A model generated the notes under the pieces. That model worked only from the letters and a program-made list of their open reading frames with translations, was not told the DNA's origin and searched no databases. Below, one piece after another: positions 27,160-36,491 of a stretch of DNA of 64,000 bases. Each line of letters starts with the position of its first letter. The stretch's first letter is position 1. This DNA is from Streptomyces cinnamoneus (GTDB taxonomy: Bacteria > Actinomycetota > Actinomycetes > Streptomycetales > Streptomycetaceae): NCBI RefSeq assembly GCF_014650495.1, contig NZ_BMVB01000001.1, forward strand, positions 352,003-416,002, read 5' to 3'. Both the position numbers and the translations under genes were made by a program.

Positions 27160-27709
27160 GGATCTTCTGGAAGAGGAAGTGGTCCCGCCAAGCCCCGTGG
27201 ATGTGCAGGTAGTTCGGGGCCTTGCCGATCAGCTCGAATCCGCACTTGGTCAGCACCCGCTGCGAGGCGGTGTTGGAGGTCACGGTCCCCGCTTCGATCC
27301 GGTGCAGGCCCAGGTGCTCGTCGGCGTCCCGGCACACCGCCGTCACGGCGGACGGGGCCAGGCCCTTGCCCGTGTGGTCGGCCGCGATCCAGTAGCCGAG
27401 GGTGGCGCTGAGGAGCGGACCCTGCACGACGTTGGTCACGTTCACCACGCCCACCACATCGCCCTGTCCCTCGTCGGCCACCAGCAACCAGGGCATCGCC
27501 CGCCCGGTCCGCCGCAGCTCGGCCAGGTTGCGCAGCCGGTCCGTCTGCCCGTCCGTCGTGAAGAACGCCTCGTCCCGGAAGGGCTCCCACGGCCGCAGAT
27601 GTTCCCGGTTGCGCCGGTAGGCCACGGCGAGGCCGTCCGCGTCGTCCGGCGTCGCCGGGCGCAGGAGAAAGCCCGGAGCAATGACATAGGAGCGAAATGC
27701 AGTGAACAT
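27137..27709 (-). CDS. GNAT-family N-acetyltransferase (RimJ/RimL type)
   Basis: The 190-residue protein has the GNAT fold in RimJ/RimL order: LLRPATPDDADGLA at the start, DVVGVVNVTNVVQG and ATLGYWIAADHTGKGLAPSAV for the acetyl-CoA pyrophosphate loop (the A motif), then LHRIEAGTVTSNTASQRVLTKCGFELIG. Members acetylate N-terminal residues of ribosomal proteins or small amines; the acceptor cannot be told here. ATG at 27709 follows a purine-rich GGTGGGGAG close to the codon. The gene stands alone. Confidence 0.88.
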   Translation of the reverse strand: MFTAFRSYVIAPGFLLRPATPDDADGLAVAYRRNREHLRPWEPFRDEAFFTTDGQTDRLRNLAELRRTGRAMPWLLVADEGQGDVVGVVNVTNVVQGPLLSATLGYWIAADHTGKGLAPSAVTAVCRDADEHLGLHRIEAGTVTSNTASQRVLTKCGFELIGKAPNYLHIHGAWRDHFLFQKILNDRVPD

Positions 27710-27905
27710 CTCCCCACCCTAGCCCTGCCGTCCCAGCGGGCTCAGGAGTTGCACACGCAGATGAACACCCGTCTCCGGCCCGGCCGGTCGGTACCCGTCA
27801 TACCCCGGTATGACCTCGTGGTTGGCTCCGTGGGGTGACGTACCGTCACCCATCCCCTCCCTACGGTCCCCCTCGTCACTGCACCACCATGAGGGGAAAC
27901 CGTCC

Positions 27906-29150
27906 ATGCGTCGCTTCAAGCGCACCCTGGCCGCCGTCGCGCTCGCCACGACCGTGATGGCAGGCACGGCCGGCTGGGCCGTCGGAGGCGAGCAGACCGT
28001 GGTGACCGGCCCGCCGGCCGGCGCCGCCGCGGCCTGGCGCGCGGACGGCTCCCTCCACCGCCCGCTCCCGGATCCGGCCACCGCGTCCCCGGCCGGGGTG
28101 GCCCGTTTCTTCGCCACCCTCGACGACCGGCAGCAGCAGGAACTGGCGGCCCGTCACCCGCTGATCGTGGGCAACTTCGACGGCGCCCCTCTGCCGCTGC
28201 GCTACGCGGCCAACCGGCGCGCCGTCGGTGCCGAGCGCGACCTGCAGCGGGCCAGGGCGGCCGACCCCGCCCTCCCCGCCCACGAGCGCGAACGGGCCGG
28301 CGAACGCGCCGGACGCTGCGCCCGGCTGCTGGCGCCGGGCCGGCAGATCCTCGCCTTCGACCCCCGCGGGCGGGGCCGGCTCGCCGAGGTCCACGGCGAC
28401 CTGGCGGCGGCCCGGCGCACCGCGGTCGTCGTGCCCGGCTCGGACATCGACCTGGACTCCTTCGACCGGACGAAGGACCACTACGGCACCCCCGCCGGGA
28501 TGGCCCGTTCCCTGCTCGCCGAGACGGCCCGGCAGGCCCCGGGCACCCCGACGGCCGTGATCGCATGGGCGGGCTACACCACACCCGTGGGCGTCGGCCT
28601 CGACGCCGCCACCGGACGCCTCGCGGAATCCGGCGCCGAGCAGCTGGACCGCTTCCTGTCGGGCCTTGCCGCACTCGCCCCGGCGGCACCGCCCGCCCTC
28701 TTCTGCCACAGCTACGGCTCGGTCCTGTGCGGCTTGGCGGTCCACGGCCTGGACGGCAGCGAGGTCGCCGACCTCGTCGTCCTCGGCAGCCCCGGCATGC
28801 GCGCCGACTCCGCCGCCGACCTGCACACCGGGGCCCGGATATGGGCGACGCGCCGCAACGGCGCGGACTGGATCGGCAAGGTGCCCAACGTCCGCCTCTT
28901 CGGCCTCGGCCACGGCGCCGACCCCACCTCGGCCGGGTTCGGCGCCCGGACCGTCCCCTCCGACGGATCGCACGGCCACAGCGACTACTTCACCCCCGGC
29001 ACCGCGTCCCTGCGCTCCTTCGCCGCCATCACCCTGGGCACCCCGGCAGGCGCCCGCCAGCCGCGAACCGCCCACCGCCGGACGCCCGGAAAACCCATAG
29101 GCGAAGATCGTTCCGCGATCTACCGTGACGGCCATGACCGACCCCGATGA
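27906..29150 (+). CDS. secreted alpha/beta hydrolase (DUF1023 family)
   Basis: The 414-residue protein has a Sec signal (residues 1 to about 27) and a hydrolase domain in its C-terminal half. The nucleophile elbow is FCHSYGSV (G/C-H-S-Y-G), preceded by AVVVPGSDIDL and AVIAWAGY. HGHSDYFTPGTASLRSF carries the likely catalytic His. This order fits the DUF1023 family of actinobacteria, whose substrates are mostly unknown. The C-terminal tail (RTAHRRTPGKPIGEDRS) is basic and disordered. ATG at 27906 follows GAGGGGAAACC. The gene is followed by the MFS gene 39 bases later. Confidence 0.85.
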   Translation: MRRFKRTLAAVALATTVMAGTAGWAVGGEQTVVTGPPAGAAAAWRADGSLHRPLPDPATASPAGVARFFATLDDRQQQELAARHPLIVGNFDGAPLPLRYAANRRAVGAERDLQRARAADPALPAHERERAGERAGRCARLLAPGRQILAFDPRGRGRLAEVHGDLAAARRTAVVVPGSDIDLDSFDRTKDHYGTPAGMARSLLAETARQAPGTPTAVIAWAGYTTPVGVGLDAATGRLAESGAEQLDRFLSGLAALAPAAPPALFCHSYGSVLCGLAVHGLDGSEVADLVVLGSPGMRADSAADLHTGARIWATRRNGADWIGKVPNVRLFGLGHGADPTSAGFGARTVPSDGSHGHSDYFTPGTASLRSFAAITLGTPAGARQPRTAHRRTPGKPIGEDRSAIYRDGHDRPR

Positions 29151-29189
29151 GCAAGCAACCGTCGTGAACGCCACTGCACCGGAAGGGCG

Positions 29190-30524
29190 GTGACTGCGGT
29201 GACTGCCGTGTCCGGCAGACGCAGCCTCCGTCCGTTGGCCGGTGTGCTGGCCGCCACCGCCGTCTCCCTGACCGGTACGCGCGTCTCGGCGATCGCCCTG
29301 CCGTGGTTCGTCCTCGTCACGACGGGCAGCGCGACCCTGACCGGCCTGGTCGCCTTCTGTGAAATGACCCCTTATGTGCTGGTGAAGGCCCTTTCGGGCC
29401 CGCTGGTCGATCGCGTCGGACCACGGGCCGTCTCCTGGGTCACGGATCTGGTCAGCGCCCTGGCCGTCCTGCTCGTCCCCCTGGCGCACAGCCTGGACGC
29501 GCTGCCCTTCTGGCTGTTGCTGACCCTGGTCGCGGTGGTGGGGGCGGTGCGCGGGCCCGGCGACCTGGCCAAGGAGATCATGGTTCCGGAGGCGGCCGAT
29601 CTCAGCCGGGTGCCGCTGGAGCGGGCGACGGGACTGGCGGGCGTCACCGAGCGGCTCGCCGCCACCGTCGGTCCCGCGGCCGGCGGGGCCCTGGTCGCCC
29701 TGACCGGCCCCCTGGCCGGTCTCGTCGTCAACGCGGCCGGCTTCGCACTCGGTTCGCTGATCATTGCGCTGGCCCTGCCGCCCGGCATGGGGAGGCCCGT
29801 CACCGACCACGCCGGGCAGGAAGCCGCGCCCGGCGGCTACTGGCGCCGGCTGGGCGAGGGCTTCACCTTCCTGCGCGGCGACCCCTTGCTGCTCACCATC
29901 ATCGTCATGGTCTGCGTCACCAACCTCCTCGACGCCGCCTTCGCGGCCGTCCTGGTGCCGGTCTGGGCCCGCGAGAGCGGTGGCGGCCCGGCGGCGATCG
30001 GCCTGACGGGCAGCGTCGCCGGCATCGCCTCGGTCTGCGGCAGCCTCATAGCCGCCGCGGTGGCCCACCGGTTGCCGCGCCGCCTCGTGTTCTTCGCCGG
30101 GTTCCTCCTGGCCGGAGCGCCACGCTGGCTGATCCTCGCCTCCGGCGCCCCGACATGGGCCGTGGCGGTGGTGTTCGCCGTCTCCGGCTTCGGCGGCGGC
30201 TTCCTCAACCCGATCCTGGGCGCGGTCTCCTTCGAACGCGTTCCACGGCACCTCCTGGGCCGGGTCCGTGCGCTGGGCGACTCGGTCGCATGGGCCGGCA
30301 TCCCGCTCGGCGGGCTGCTCGCGGGAGCGGCCGTGGCGTCGGCCGGCCTGACGCCGGTGCTCCTGGCGGGTGCGGTGGCCTACTTCTGCACGACCAACCT
30401 GGCCGCCCTCCGGCCGGAATGGAAGCAGATGGGCGGAGCGGCCGTCCGCGGCCGCCCACACGCCGGGTCTGTTCCCGCCGGAAATCCACGGAAAAGTCCC
30501 GCAGCGCAGTCCGTAGCGGAATAA
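29190..30524 (+). CDS. MFS transporter (drug-exporter type)
   Basis: The 444-residue membrane protein has about 12 hydrophobic segments and the MFS loop 2-3 motif GPLVDRVGPRAVSWVTD. Sequences such as VPLERATGLAGVTERLAATVGPAAGG and ALGDSVAWAGIPLGGLLAG match the MFS_3/enterobactin-exporter-like group of actinobacteria. It should export a small hydrophobic compound using the proton gradient. GTG at 29190 follows GGAAGGGCG. A 19-codon frame (29134-29193, MTDPDEQATVV...) ends in a GTGA overlap with this start and could couple translation, but it lacks a ribosome site. Substrate is unknown. Confidence 0.87.
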   Translation: MTAVTAVSGRRSLRPLAGVLAATAVSLTGTRVSAIALPWFVLVTTGSATLTGLVAFCEMTPYVLVKALSGPLVDRVGPRAVSWVTDLVSALAVLLVPLAHSLDALPFWLLLTLVAVVGAVRGPGDLAKEIMVPEAADLSRVPLERATGLAGVTERLAATVGPAAGGALVALTGPLAGLVVNAAGFALGSLIIALALPPGMGRPVTDHAGQEAAPGGYWRRLGEGFTFLRGDPLLLTIIVMVCVTNLLDAAFAAVLVPVWARESGGGPAAIGLTGSVAGIASVCGSLIAAAVAHRLPRRLVFFAGFLLAGAPRWLILASGAPTWAVAVVFAVSGFGGGFLNPILGAVSFERVPRHLLGRVRALGDSVAWAGIPLGGLLAGAAVASAGLTPVLLAGAVAYFCTTNLAALRPEWKQMGGAAVRGRPHAGSVPAGNPRKSPAAQSVAE

Positions 30525-30670
30525 GTACCTGACGTGTAATCAGTAATGGAGTGGCGCTCACTGAAACGGCATGCTCCGGACAGTCACCCTGCATAACCGT
30601 TTGCCATCAATCACTTGCGGACGTGAAACCGATTTGTGTGATCGGTGGCATCTCCTATTGGATCGGTTGT

Positions 30671-31231
30671 GTGAGTTATTACCAGCAACAGCCCGGTGGC
30701 CCGCAGCCCGGTGGTCCGGCCCCTTACGGCTACCCCGCTCCGCCGCCGCAGTACTACCAGCCCGGCATGCCCCCGATGGGCGGCCCGTCCGGGCCGCCCG
30801 AGCAGGCCCTCGCCAACCAGGGCGCCCGCCTCGGCGCCCGACTGCTCGACGTGCTCTTCATCATCCTGGCCGTGCTCGCCCTCAGCCTGATCGGCGCCCT
30901 CCTCGGCCAGGCCGGCGGTGCGGCCGCGGGCGTCGGCCTCGCCATCGACATCATCGGCATGGCAGGCGTGTTCCTCTTCTACGAGCCCTACATGGTCTCG
31001 CAGCACGGGGGCACCTTCGGAAAGCGCATCTGCGGCCTGCGCGTCGCCCGGCTCTCCGACGGCCAGAACCTCTCCTTCGGCGCCGCATTCGGCCGCTGGG
31101 CGGTCTACCTGCTGATCGGATTCGTTCCGCTCGCCGGCCCGATCAACGCCCTGTCCTGCTGCTGGGACAAGCCGTACCGCCAGTGCTTCCACGACAAGGC
31201 CGTCAGCAGCGTGGTCGTCAACCGCACGTGA
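30671..31231 (+). CDS. RDD-family membrane protein with Pro/Tyr-rich N-terminus
   Basis: The 186-residue protein starts with a low-complexity region of about 50 residues rich in Pro, Gly, Tyr and Gln (YYQQQPGGPQPGGPAPYGYP). The RDD domain follows: GARLGARLLDVLFIILAVLAL, a second helix pair, GGTFGKRICGLRVARLSDGQ, and a last helix before CHDKAVSSVVV-like FHDKAVSS. RDD proteins are membrane proteins with proposed transport roles. The start is taken as GTG at 30671 (VSYYQQQ), since the upstream in-frame sequence is AT-richer and unlike the family. The 146 bases before it are unusually AT-rich for this window and probably hold the promoter. Confidence 0.84.
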   Translation: MSYYQQQPGGPQPGGPAPYGYPAPPPQYYQPGMPPMGGPSGPPEQALANQGARLGARLLDVLFIILAVLALSLIGALLGQAGGAAAGVGLAIDIIGMAGVFLFYEPYMVSQHGGTFGKRICGLRVARLSDGQNLSFGAAFGRWAVYLLIGFVPLAGPINALSCCWDKPYRQCFHDKAVSSVVVNRT

Positions 31232-31261
31232 GGACCGCTCGCTGAGCGGGACCCGCGGCCG

Positions 31262-32320
31262 TCACAGCCTCCGGTCCACCAGGAACCCGCAGAGCGCGAC
31301 GAGTTCGTCCGTCGCGGCCGCCCCGAGCGGTGCCCCGTACAGGCACGCGCGCGCGGCGGCCGCACGGCGGCGGGCCTCCGCCAGGGCGACGTCCCGGCCC
31401 CCCGCCTCCTCGACGAGCCGGGCCGCCCGGCGGGCCGCGGCGGGATCCAGCGGAGTCCCCGGGCCCAGCAGTCCGGCGAGCCGACGCGCGGCCGGGGTGT
31501 CCGTGGCCAGGGCCGCGAGCACCGGCAGGGTCTTCTTCCCGCGCAACAGGTCGGCATGGACCGGCTTCCCGGTGAGGTCCGGGTCGCCCCAGATCCCCAG
31601 CAGGTCGTCCACGGCCTGGAACGCCGCCCCCAAGTGCCGTCCGGCCCCGGCGAGCGCGTCCACCGCGCCGCCCGGAGCCCCGGCGAGCACCGGCCCCAGG
31701 GTCAGCGCACAGCCGATCAGGGAACCGGTCTTGCCGGCCGCCATGACCTCGTACTCGGACCTCCCCACCGCATCCGGGCCCACCCACGGCCGGGTCTCGA
31801 AGAGGAGGTCGTCCGCCTGACCGGCCATCAGCTCCCGGAGCACGCCGGTCAACCGCCGGACGGCCGCCGCACCGCCGCTGCCCTCCGCGTCGGCCAGCGT
31901 CTCCACCGCGAGCGCGAACAGCGCGTCCCCGGCCAGCACCGCAGGGCCGGTGCCGAACGCCTTCCACGTGCTCTGCCGGTGCCGCCGCCGCTCGTCGCCG
32001 TCCATGATGTCGTCATGCACCAGCGAGAAGGCGTGCACCAGCTCGACCGCGACCGCCGCCGCGACGCCGGCCGCCGCGGGCGCGCCCACCGCCTCGGCCC
32101 CCAGGACGGCCAGGGCCCTGCGCACCCCTTTGCCGCCGCCGGCTGCCTGCGGTGTGCCGTCGGCGTCGCACCAGCCCAGCGCGTACGAGGCCATCCGCCG
32201 CGGCCACGGGTGCAGGCCGTGCACCGCGGTCCTCAGGGCCGGATCGGTCAGCTCCCGGCAGCGGTCGAGAACGTGCTGCGGGGAGACCCGGGCCGCCTGC
32301 AGGCCGGTCTGTGACGTCAT
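31262..32320 (-). CDS. polyprenyl (isoprenyl) diphosphate synthase
   Basis: This 352-residue trans-isoprenyl synthase joins isopentenyl diphosphate to an allylic diphosphate. The first Asp-rich motif is HDDIMD (about residues 102-107). The second is DDLLGIWGD, followed by GKK. The Lys/Arg substrate loop reads GGKGVRR in place of the usual GGKRLRP. Product length cannot be set with confidence. ATG at 32320 is preferred to an upstream in-frame start because the family match begins after it. It is the second gene of a pair with a TPR protein 61 bases upstream. No terpene cyclase, phytoene synthase or prenyltransferase lies near, so its pathway is open. Confidence 0.9.
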   Translation of the reverse strand: MTSQTGLQAARVSPQHVLDRCRELTDPALRTAVHGLHPWPRRMASYALGWCDADGTPQAAGGGKGVRRALAVLGAEAVGAPAAAGVAAAVAVELVHAFSLVHDDIMDGDERRRHRQSTWKAFGTGPAVLAGDALFALAVETLADAEGSGGAAAVRRLTGVLRELMAGQADDLLFETRPWVGPDAVGRSEYEVMAAGKTGSLIGCALTLGPVLAGAPGGAVDALAGAGRHLGAAFQAVDDLLGIWGDPDLTGKPVHADLLRGKKTLPVLAALATDTPAARRLAGLLGPGTPLDPAAARRAARLVEEAGGRDVALAEARRRAAAARACLYGAPLGAAATDELVALCGFLVDRRL

Positions 32321-32381
32321 GGCGGGTCTCTCTCGTCCGGTGGCGGATGCGTCGGTGTACGGGGCTGCCGTGGCCGGCACG

Positions 32382-33428
32382 TCAGCGGGCCGGGGCCGTC
32401 GGGACGTCCGTGAGCCCCAGCTCGGCCCGCGCCGCGTCGACCATGTCCCTGGCGTGCAGCAGCCCCAGTTCGCCGAGCGTGCGACGCAGCGCCTCCAGGT
32501 CGGCGGCCGTCTCCGCCGCCGCCCGGCCCAGCCGGGCCCGGGCCTTGACCAGGCCGAGCGTGGCCAGCGCGGCGCCCCGCGGCTCGTCCATCGCCCGGAA
32601 CTCCTCCAGCGCCCCGCCGTAGGTGGCCCGTGCCTCCTCGAACCGGCCGGCGCGGAAGAGGACGTTGCCGCGCATCTTATGGTTGTAGGCCAGCGCGCTG
32701 ACCAGCCGCATCCGGCGGCAGGTGGCCTCGGCCTCGGTCAGCAGCTCCAGCGCGCGGGCGGTTTCGCCCCGCAGCGAGAGCACGTCGGCTATGCCGCGCA
32801 GGGCCCAGGCGCGGCCGCGCGCGTCGTCGGCGCCACCGGCTATCTCCGCCGCCTCCTCGAACATCGCCAGGGCGGTGTCGTAGGAGCCGGTGTTGCGGTG
32901 CATCTGCGCGATGCCCTCCAGCGCCCACACGGTGTGCCGGGCCTCGCCCCGCCGTCTGGCCTCGGCCAGCAGCTGTTCGTGCAGCTCGCCGACGGCCTGG
33001 TAGTCGCCCTGGATGCGGCCGGTCTCGGCCAGACCGGCCAGGGAGTAGCCGCGGGCCACGACGTCCCCGCCGCGCTCGGCCAGCCCGGCGGCCAGGGCGA
33101 GCAACCGCCGGGCCAGGGCGAGCGCACCGCGCTGCCGGGCGAGGGTGCCGCCGCTCCACACGGCCCAGGCCATGGCGCTCTCGTCACCGGCCTGCCGTGC
33201 CGCCCGGTAGCTCGCCTTCCACGCCTGTTCGGCCTCGGCGACCCGGCCCAGCCGACGGCTGGCCTCCGCGACGGCGAGCGCCGCGTGCGCCGACTCCACG
33301 TCCGTGCCGTGCAGTTGGGCCCGGCGCTGCTGCTCGACAGCCTTGGCCAGCACCTCCTCCAGGGAGGAGTTGACGGACAGCTCGCCGAGCGCCCCGCGGT
33401 ACTCGGGGGCGAATGCCTTGCCGTACAT
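32382..33428 (-). CDS. TPR-repeat protein paired with the polyprenyl synthase
   Basis: The 348-residue protein is almost wholly helical, with about seven tetratricopeptide repeats between residues 45 and 330. Typical units are GRVAEAEQAWKASYRAARQAG and GSYDTALAMFEEAAEIAGG. The first 40 residues (MYGKAFAPEYRGALGELSVN) are distinct and may be a separate motif. No signal peptide or membrane segment is seen, so it is cytoplasmic. ATG at 33428 follows AGAGAGGCAGAC. TPR proteins bind other proteins; being first in an operon with a prenyl synthase suggests a scaffold or regulator for that pathway, which is inference. Confidence 0.78.
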   Translation of the reverse strand: MYGKAFAPEYRGALGELSVNSSLEEVLAKAVEQQRRAQLHGTDVESAHAALAVAEASRRLGRVAEAEQAWKASYRAARQAGDESAMAWAVWSGGTLARQRGALALARRLLALAAGLAERGGDVVARGYSLAGLAETGRIQGDYQAVGELHEQLLAEARRRGEARHTVWALEGIAQMHRNTGSYDTALAMFEEAAEIAGGADDARGRAWALRGIADVLSLRGETARALELLTEAEATCRRMRLVSALAYNHKMRGNVLFRAGRFEEARATYGGALEEFRAMDEPRGAALATLGLVKARARLGRAAAETAADLEALRRTLGELGLLHARDMVDAARAELGLTDVPTAPAR

Positions 33429-33682
33429 GTCTGCCTCTCTTCGTGACGGACCGGCGGGCGGGAGGCGGGCGCGCGCCGCCCGTCCGTGCCGCCCTGCCGG
33501 TGATCACGAAGCTATGGCCCGGACCTATCCGCTGAAATCCCTCTCGGAGGCGGCCTGCCGTACCTCTGAGGACGGGTGGCCGAAGACCGTGTCATCCGTG
33601 AGATGTACGGCTCCCGGGAGCTGATAGCTTCTCCGCGTTGATCTTCCGTTCGCGGAATCGTTACTTCGTTTAAGGATGCACA

Positions 33683-35305
33683 TTGCTCCGCCACCGGCTC
33701 CGCCGTTTACACCGTCTGACCCGCAGTGCGGCGGTCTCGGCCGTCGTCCTGGCCGCCCTGCCCGCGGCTCCGGCCTTCGCGAGCAGCCCCTCGCCCGCCC
33801 CGCACCTGGACGCCGTGGAGAAGGCGCTGCGCGAGGTCTCACCGGGGCTGGAGGGTGACGTCTGGCAGCGCACCGACGGCAACAAGCTGGACGCCTCCGC
33901 CGCGGACCCCTCCGACTGGCTGCTGCAGACCCCCGGTTGCTGGGGCGACGCCGCGTGCAAGGAGCGTCCCGGCACCGAGCGCCTGCTCGCCAAGGTGACG
34001 GAGAACATCTCCAAGGCCAGGCGCACGGTGGACATCTCCACGCTCGCGCCCTTCCCGAACGGTGCGTTCCAGGACGCGATAGCCGCCGGCCTCAAGGCGT
34101 CGGTCGCGTCCGGCAACAAGCCGAAGGTCCGCGTCCTGGTCGGCGCCGCGCCGGTCTACCACATGAACGTACTGCCCTCGAAGTACCGGGACGACCTCAA
34201 GGCCCGGCTCGGCAAGGCCGCCGACGACATCACGCTGAACGTCGCGTCGATGACGACGTCGAAGACCAGCTTCTCCTGGAACCACTCCAAGCTCCTCGTC
34301 GTGGACGGCGAGTCGGCCGTCACCGGTGGCATCAACAGCTGGAAGGACGACTACGTCGACACCCAGCACCCGGTGACCGACGTGGACCTGGCGCTGACCG
34401 GCCCCGCCGCGAGCTCCGCCGGCCGCTACCTGGACACGCTCTGGACGTGGACGTGCCAGAACAAGAGCAACATCGCCAGTGTGTGGTTCGCGGCCTCGGG
34501 CGGCGACTGCATGGCCACGATGGAGAAGGACGCGAACCCCAGGCCCGCCGGGCCCACGGGCAACGTCCCCGTGATCGCCGTGGGCGGCCTCGGCGTCGGC
34601 ATCAAGGACTCCGACCCCGCCTCGACGTTCCGCCCGCAGCTGCCCTCCGCCCCGGACACCAAGTGCGTCGTCGGCCTGCCCGACAAGACCAACGCCGACC
34701 GTGACTACGACACGGTCAACCCCGAGGAGAGCGCCCTGCGGGCCCTGGTGGCCAGCGCCGACCGCCAGATCGTCATCTCCCAGCAGGACCTGAACGCCAC
34801 CTGCCCGCCCATCGCCCGCTACGACGTCCGCCTCTACGACATCCTCGCCGCCAAGATGGCGGCCGGGGTGAAGGTGCGCATCGTCGTCAGCGACCCCGCC
34901 AACCGCGGCGCGGTCGGCAGCGGCGGCTACTCGCAGATCAAGTCCCTGGCCGAGATCAGCGACACGCTCCGCAACCGTCTCGCCCTGCTCAAGGGCGGCG
35001 ACCAGCAGAAGGCCAAGGCGGCCATGTGCTCCACCCTCCAGCTGGGGACCTTCCGCAGCTCCGCGAGCGCCACGTGGGCCGACGGGCACCCCTACGCCCT
35101 GCACCACAAGCTGGTGGCGGTCGACAGCTCCGCCTTCTACATCGGCTCCAAGAACCTCTACCCCTCGTGGCTGCAGGACTTCGGCTACATCGTGGAGAGC
35201 CCGGAGGCCGCCAAGCAGCTTGAGGCCAAGCTCCTCGACCCCGAGTGGAAGTTCTCGCAGGAGACCGCGACGGTCGACCACGCGCGGGGCGTCTGCTCGC
35301 TCTGA
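33683..35305 (+). CDS. pld: secreted phospholipase D
   Basis: The 540-residue precursor has a basic Sec signal (cleavage near APAFA at about residue 34) and two HKD motifs: [10 protein letters not shown] with His201 and [10 protein letters not shown] with His474. The spacing and flanking GG and GSKN match Streptomyces PLD, which hydrolyses or transphosphatidylates phosphatidylcholine outside the cell. The start is TTG at 33683, seven bases after TAAGGA; no ATG or GTG in frame gives a better signal peptide. The TPR gene is divergent across 254 bases, in which I see no other gene. A strong terminator follows. Confidence 0.95.
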   Translation: MLRHRLRRLHRLTRSAAVSAVVLAALPAAPAFASSPSPAPHLDAVEKALREVSPGLEGDVWQRTDGNKLDASAADPSDWLLQTPGCWGDAACKERPGTERLLAKVTENISKARRTVDISTLAPFPNGAFQDAIAAGLKASVASGNKPKVRVLVGAAPVYHMNVLPSKYRDDLKARLGKAADDITLNVASMTTSKTSFSWNHSKLLVVDGESAVTGGINSWKDDYVDTQHPVTDVDLALTGPAASSAGRYLDTLWTWTCQNKSNIASVWFAASGGDCMATMEKDANPRPAGPTGNVPVIAVGGLGVGIKDSDPASTFRPQLPSAPDTKCVVGLPDKTNADRDYDTVNPEESALRALVASADRQIVISQQDLNATCPPIARYDVRLYDILAAKMAAGVKVRIVVSDPANRGAVGSGGYSQIKSLAEISDTLRNRLALLKGGDQQKAKAAMCSTLQLGTFRSSASATWADGHPYALHHKLVAVDSSAFYIGSKNLYPSWLQDFGYIVESPEAAKQLEAKLLDPEWKFSQETATVDHARGVCSL

Positions 35306-35340
35306 GACGACTGAGCGCCCGGACGTTCCGGGGCGCATGA

Positions 35341-35381
35341 CGGGGGAATGCCCGTACCGCTGAGGTACGGGCATTCCCCCG
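35341..35381 (+). terminator. strong hairpin terminator after pld
   Basis: An 18-bp perfect stem (35341-35358 with 35364-35381) around the loop gctga, 35 bases after the pld stop. It is one of the longest perfect stems in the window. Confidence 0.9.
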
Positions 35382-35411
35382 TTCGCTCATATAACTACGT
35401 TCGAATATCGG

Positions 35412-35457
35412 GGAATGATCCGATCGTCTTCACTCCATAGTGAACGGATTTCATTCC
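35412..35457 (+). promoter_or_regulatory. structured leader hairpin before the K15-type transpeptidase gene
   Basis: The outer strands GGAATG (35412-35417) and CATTCC (35452-35457) pair, ATCCG (35418-35422) pairs with CGGAT (35445-35449), and the inner TTCACT-ccat-AGTGAA (35429-35444) forms a perfect 6-bp stem. The segment is AT-rich for this genome and ends 64 bases before the start codon. It could be a dimer-protein operator or part of the mRNA leader. Confidence 0.45.
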
Positions 35458-35521
35458 GTGTCGCTCCGGATGCAACCATGCGCTGGCCCCGAACCGACCA
35501 GCGAGGAAATCTGGAGATTCA

Positions 35522-36448
35522 ATGGAGCCATGTGGGGGAAGTGCGGTCCGCCGCTGGGGAGCGGCGCTGACCGCGTCGGCCGCGGCCATCGCGGTCGCCC
35601 TCCCGAGCGCGAACGCCGAGGCGGCTGCCGGGCCGCCGGGAATCGCGGCCAAGGGGGCCTTCCTGCTCGACAGCGACGCCAACCGCTCCCTGTGGGGCAA
35701 GGCGGCCGACACCCGGCGGCAGATGGCCAGCACCACCAAGATCATGACTGCCGTCGTGGTCGTCGACGACCACGCGACGGAGCTGAACCGGCGTGTGAAG
35801 ATCAAGCAGTCCTACCGCGACTGGGTGCAGCGCAACCAGGCCAGCACCGCCGACCTGCGCACCGGCGACGAACTGACCGTACGACAGCTGCTCTACGGGA
35901 TGATGCTCCCCTCCGGGTGCGACGCGGCGTACGCGCTGGCCGACGCCCTCGGCGACGGCGCGACGGAGCAGGAGCGCACCGCGTCCTTCGTCGCCAGGAT
36001 GAACGAGAAGGCGCGCGCCCTGGGAATGAGCAACACCCACTACGACTCCTTCGACGGCATCTCCGCCGGCGGCGGCAACTACTCCACGCCGCGCGACCTG
36101 GCGAAGCTCGCCCGGCACGCGATGGACGACCGCACGCTGCTGACCGTCATGAAGTCGCTGACCACGCAGCAGAAGGCGGCCAACGTCAACCGTCTGTACA
36201 CCTGGTACAACACCAACAAGCTGCTCGGTTCGTACCAGGGGGTCCTCGGGATCAAGACGGGCTCGACGCGGGCCGCGGGCCCCTGCCTCGTCTTCGCCGC
36301 CCGGCGCAGCGGCCGTACGGTCGTCGGCGTCGTGCTCGACGACCGCACCGGACGCTACCCGGACGCCGCGAAGATGCTCGACTACGCCTACGGGGAGCGG
36401 ACTTCACTGAAGCTGCGCCAACTGCCCATGGGCGCCCACGAGGACTGA
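35522..36448 (+). CDS. secreted DD-transpeptidase/carboxypeptidase, Streptomyces K15 type
   Basis: The 308-residue precursor has a Sec signal (about residues 1-34). The active-site motifs are Ser70-Thr-Thr-Lys73, Ser131-Gly-Cys133 and KTG in GIKTGSTRA. The Cys in the second motif, where most penicillin-binding proteins have Asn, and the spacing of 61 residues between the two serines are exactly those of the Streptomyces K15 DD-transpeptidase (Ser35 and Ser96). It acts on the D-Ala-D-Ala end of peptidoglycan stem peptides and would bind penicillin. ATG at 35522 follows GGAG by five bases. A possible regulatory hairpin lies upstream. Confidence 0.93.
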   Translation: MEPCGGSAVRRWGAALTASAAAIAVALPSANAEAAAGPPGIAAKGAFLLDSDANRSLWGKAADTRRQMASTTKIMTAVVVVDDHATELNRRVKIKQSYRDWVQRNQASTADLRTGDELTVRQLLYGMMLPSGCDAAYALADALGDGATEQERTASFVARMNEKARALGMSNTHYDSFDGISAGGGNYSTPRDLAKLARHAMDDRTLLTVMKSLTTQQKAANVNRLYTWYNTNKLLGSYQGVLGIKTGSTRAAGPCLVFAARRSGRTVVGVVLDDRTGRYPDAAKMLDYAYGERTSLKLRQLPMGAHED

Positions 36449-36459
36449 CCTGCGGCGCG

Positions 36460-36491
36460 GCGGCCCGGCCCCCGTCGAGGTGCCGGGCCGC
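36460..36491. terminator. terminator between convergent genes
   Basis: A 10-bp stem GCGGCCCGGC/GCCGGGCCGC with a 12-base loop fills the gap between the transpeptidase stop (36448) and the hydrolase stop (36492). Confidence 0.65.

Noticed and set aside
29134..29193. A 19-codon frame overlapping the MFS start as GTGA
   Set aside because: The overlap hints at coupling, but there is no ribosome site and the frame lies partly within the preceding hydrolase gene.
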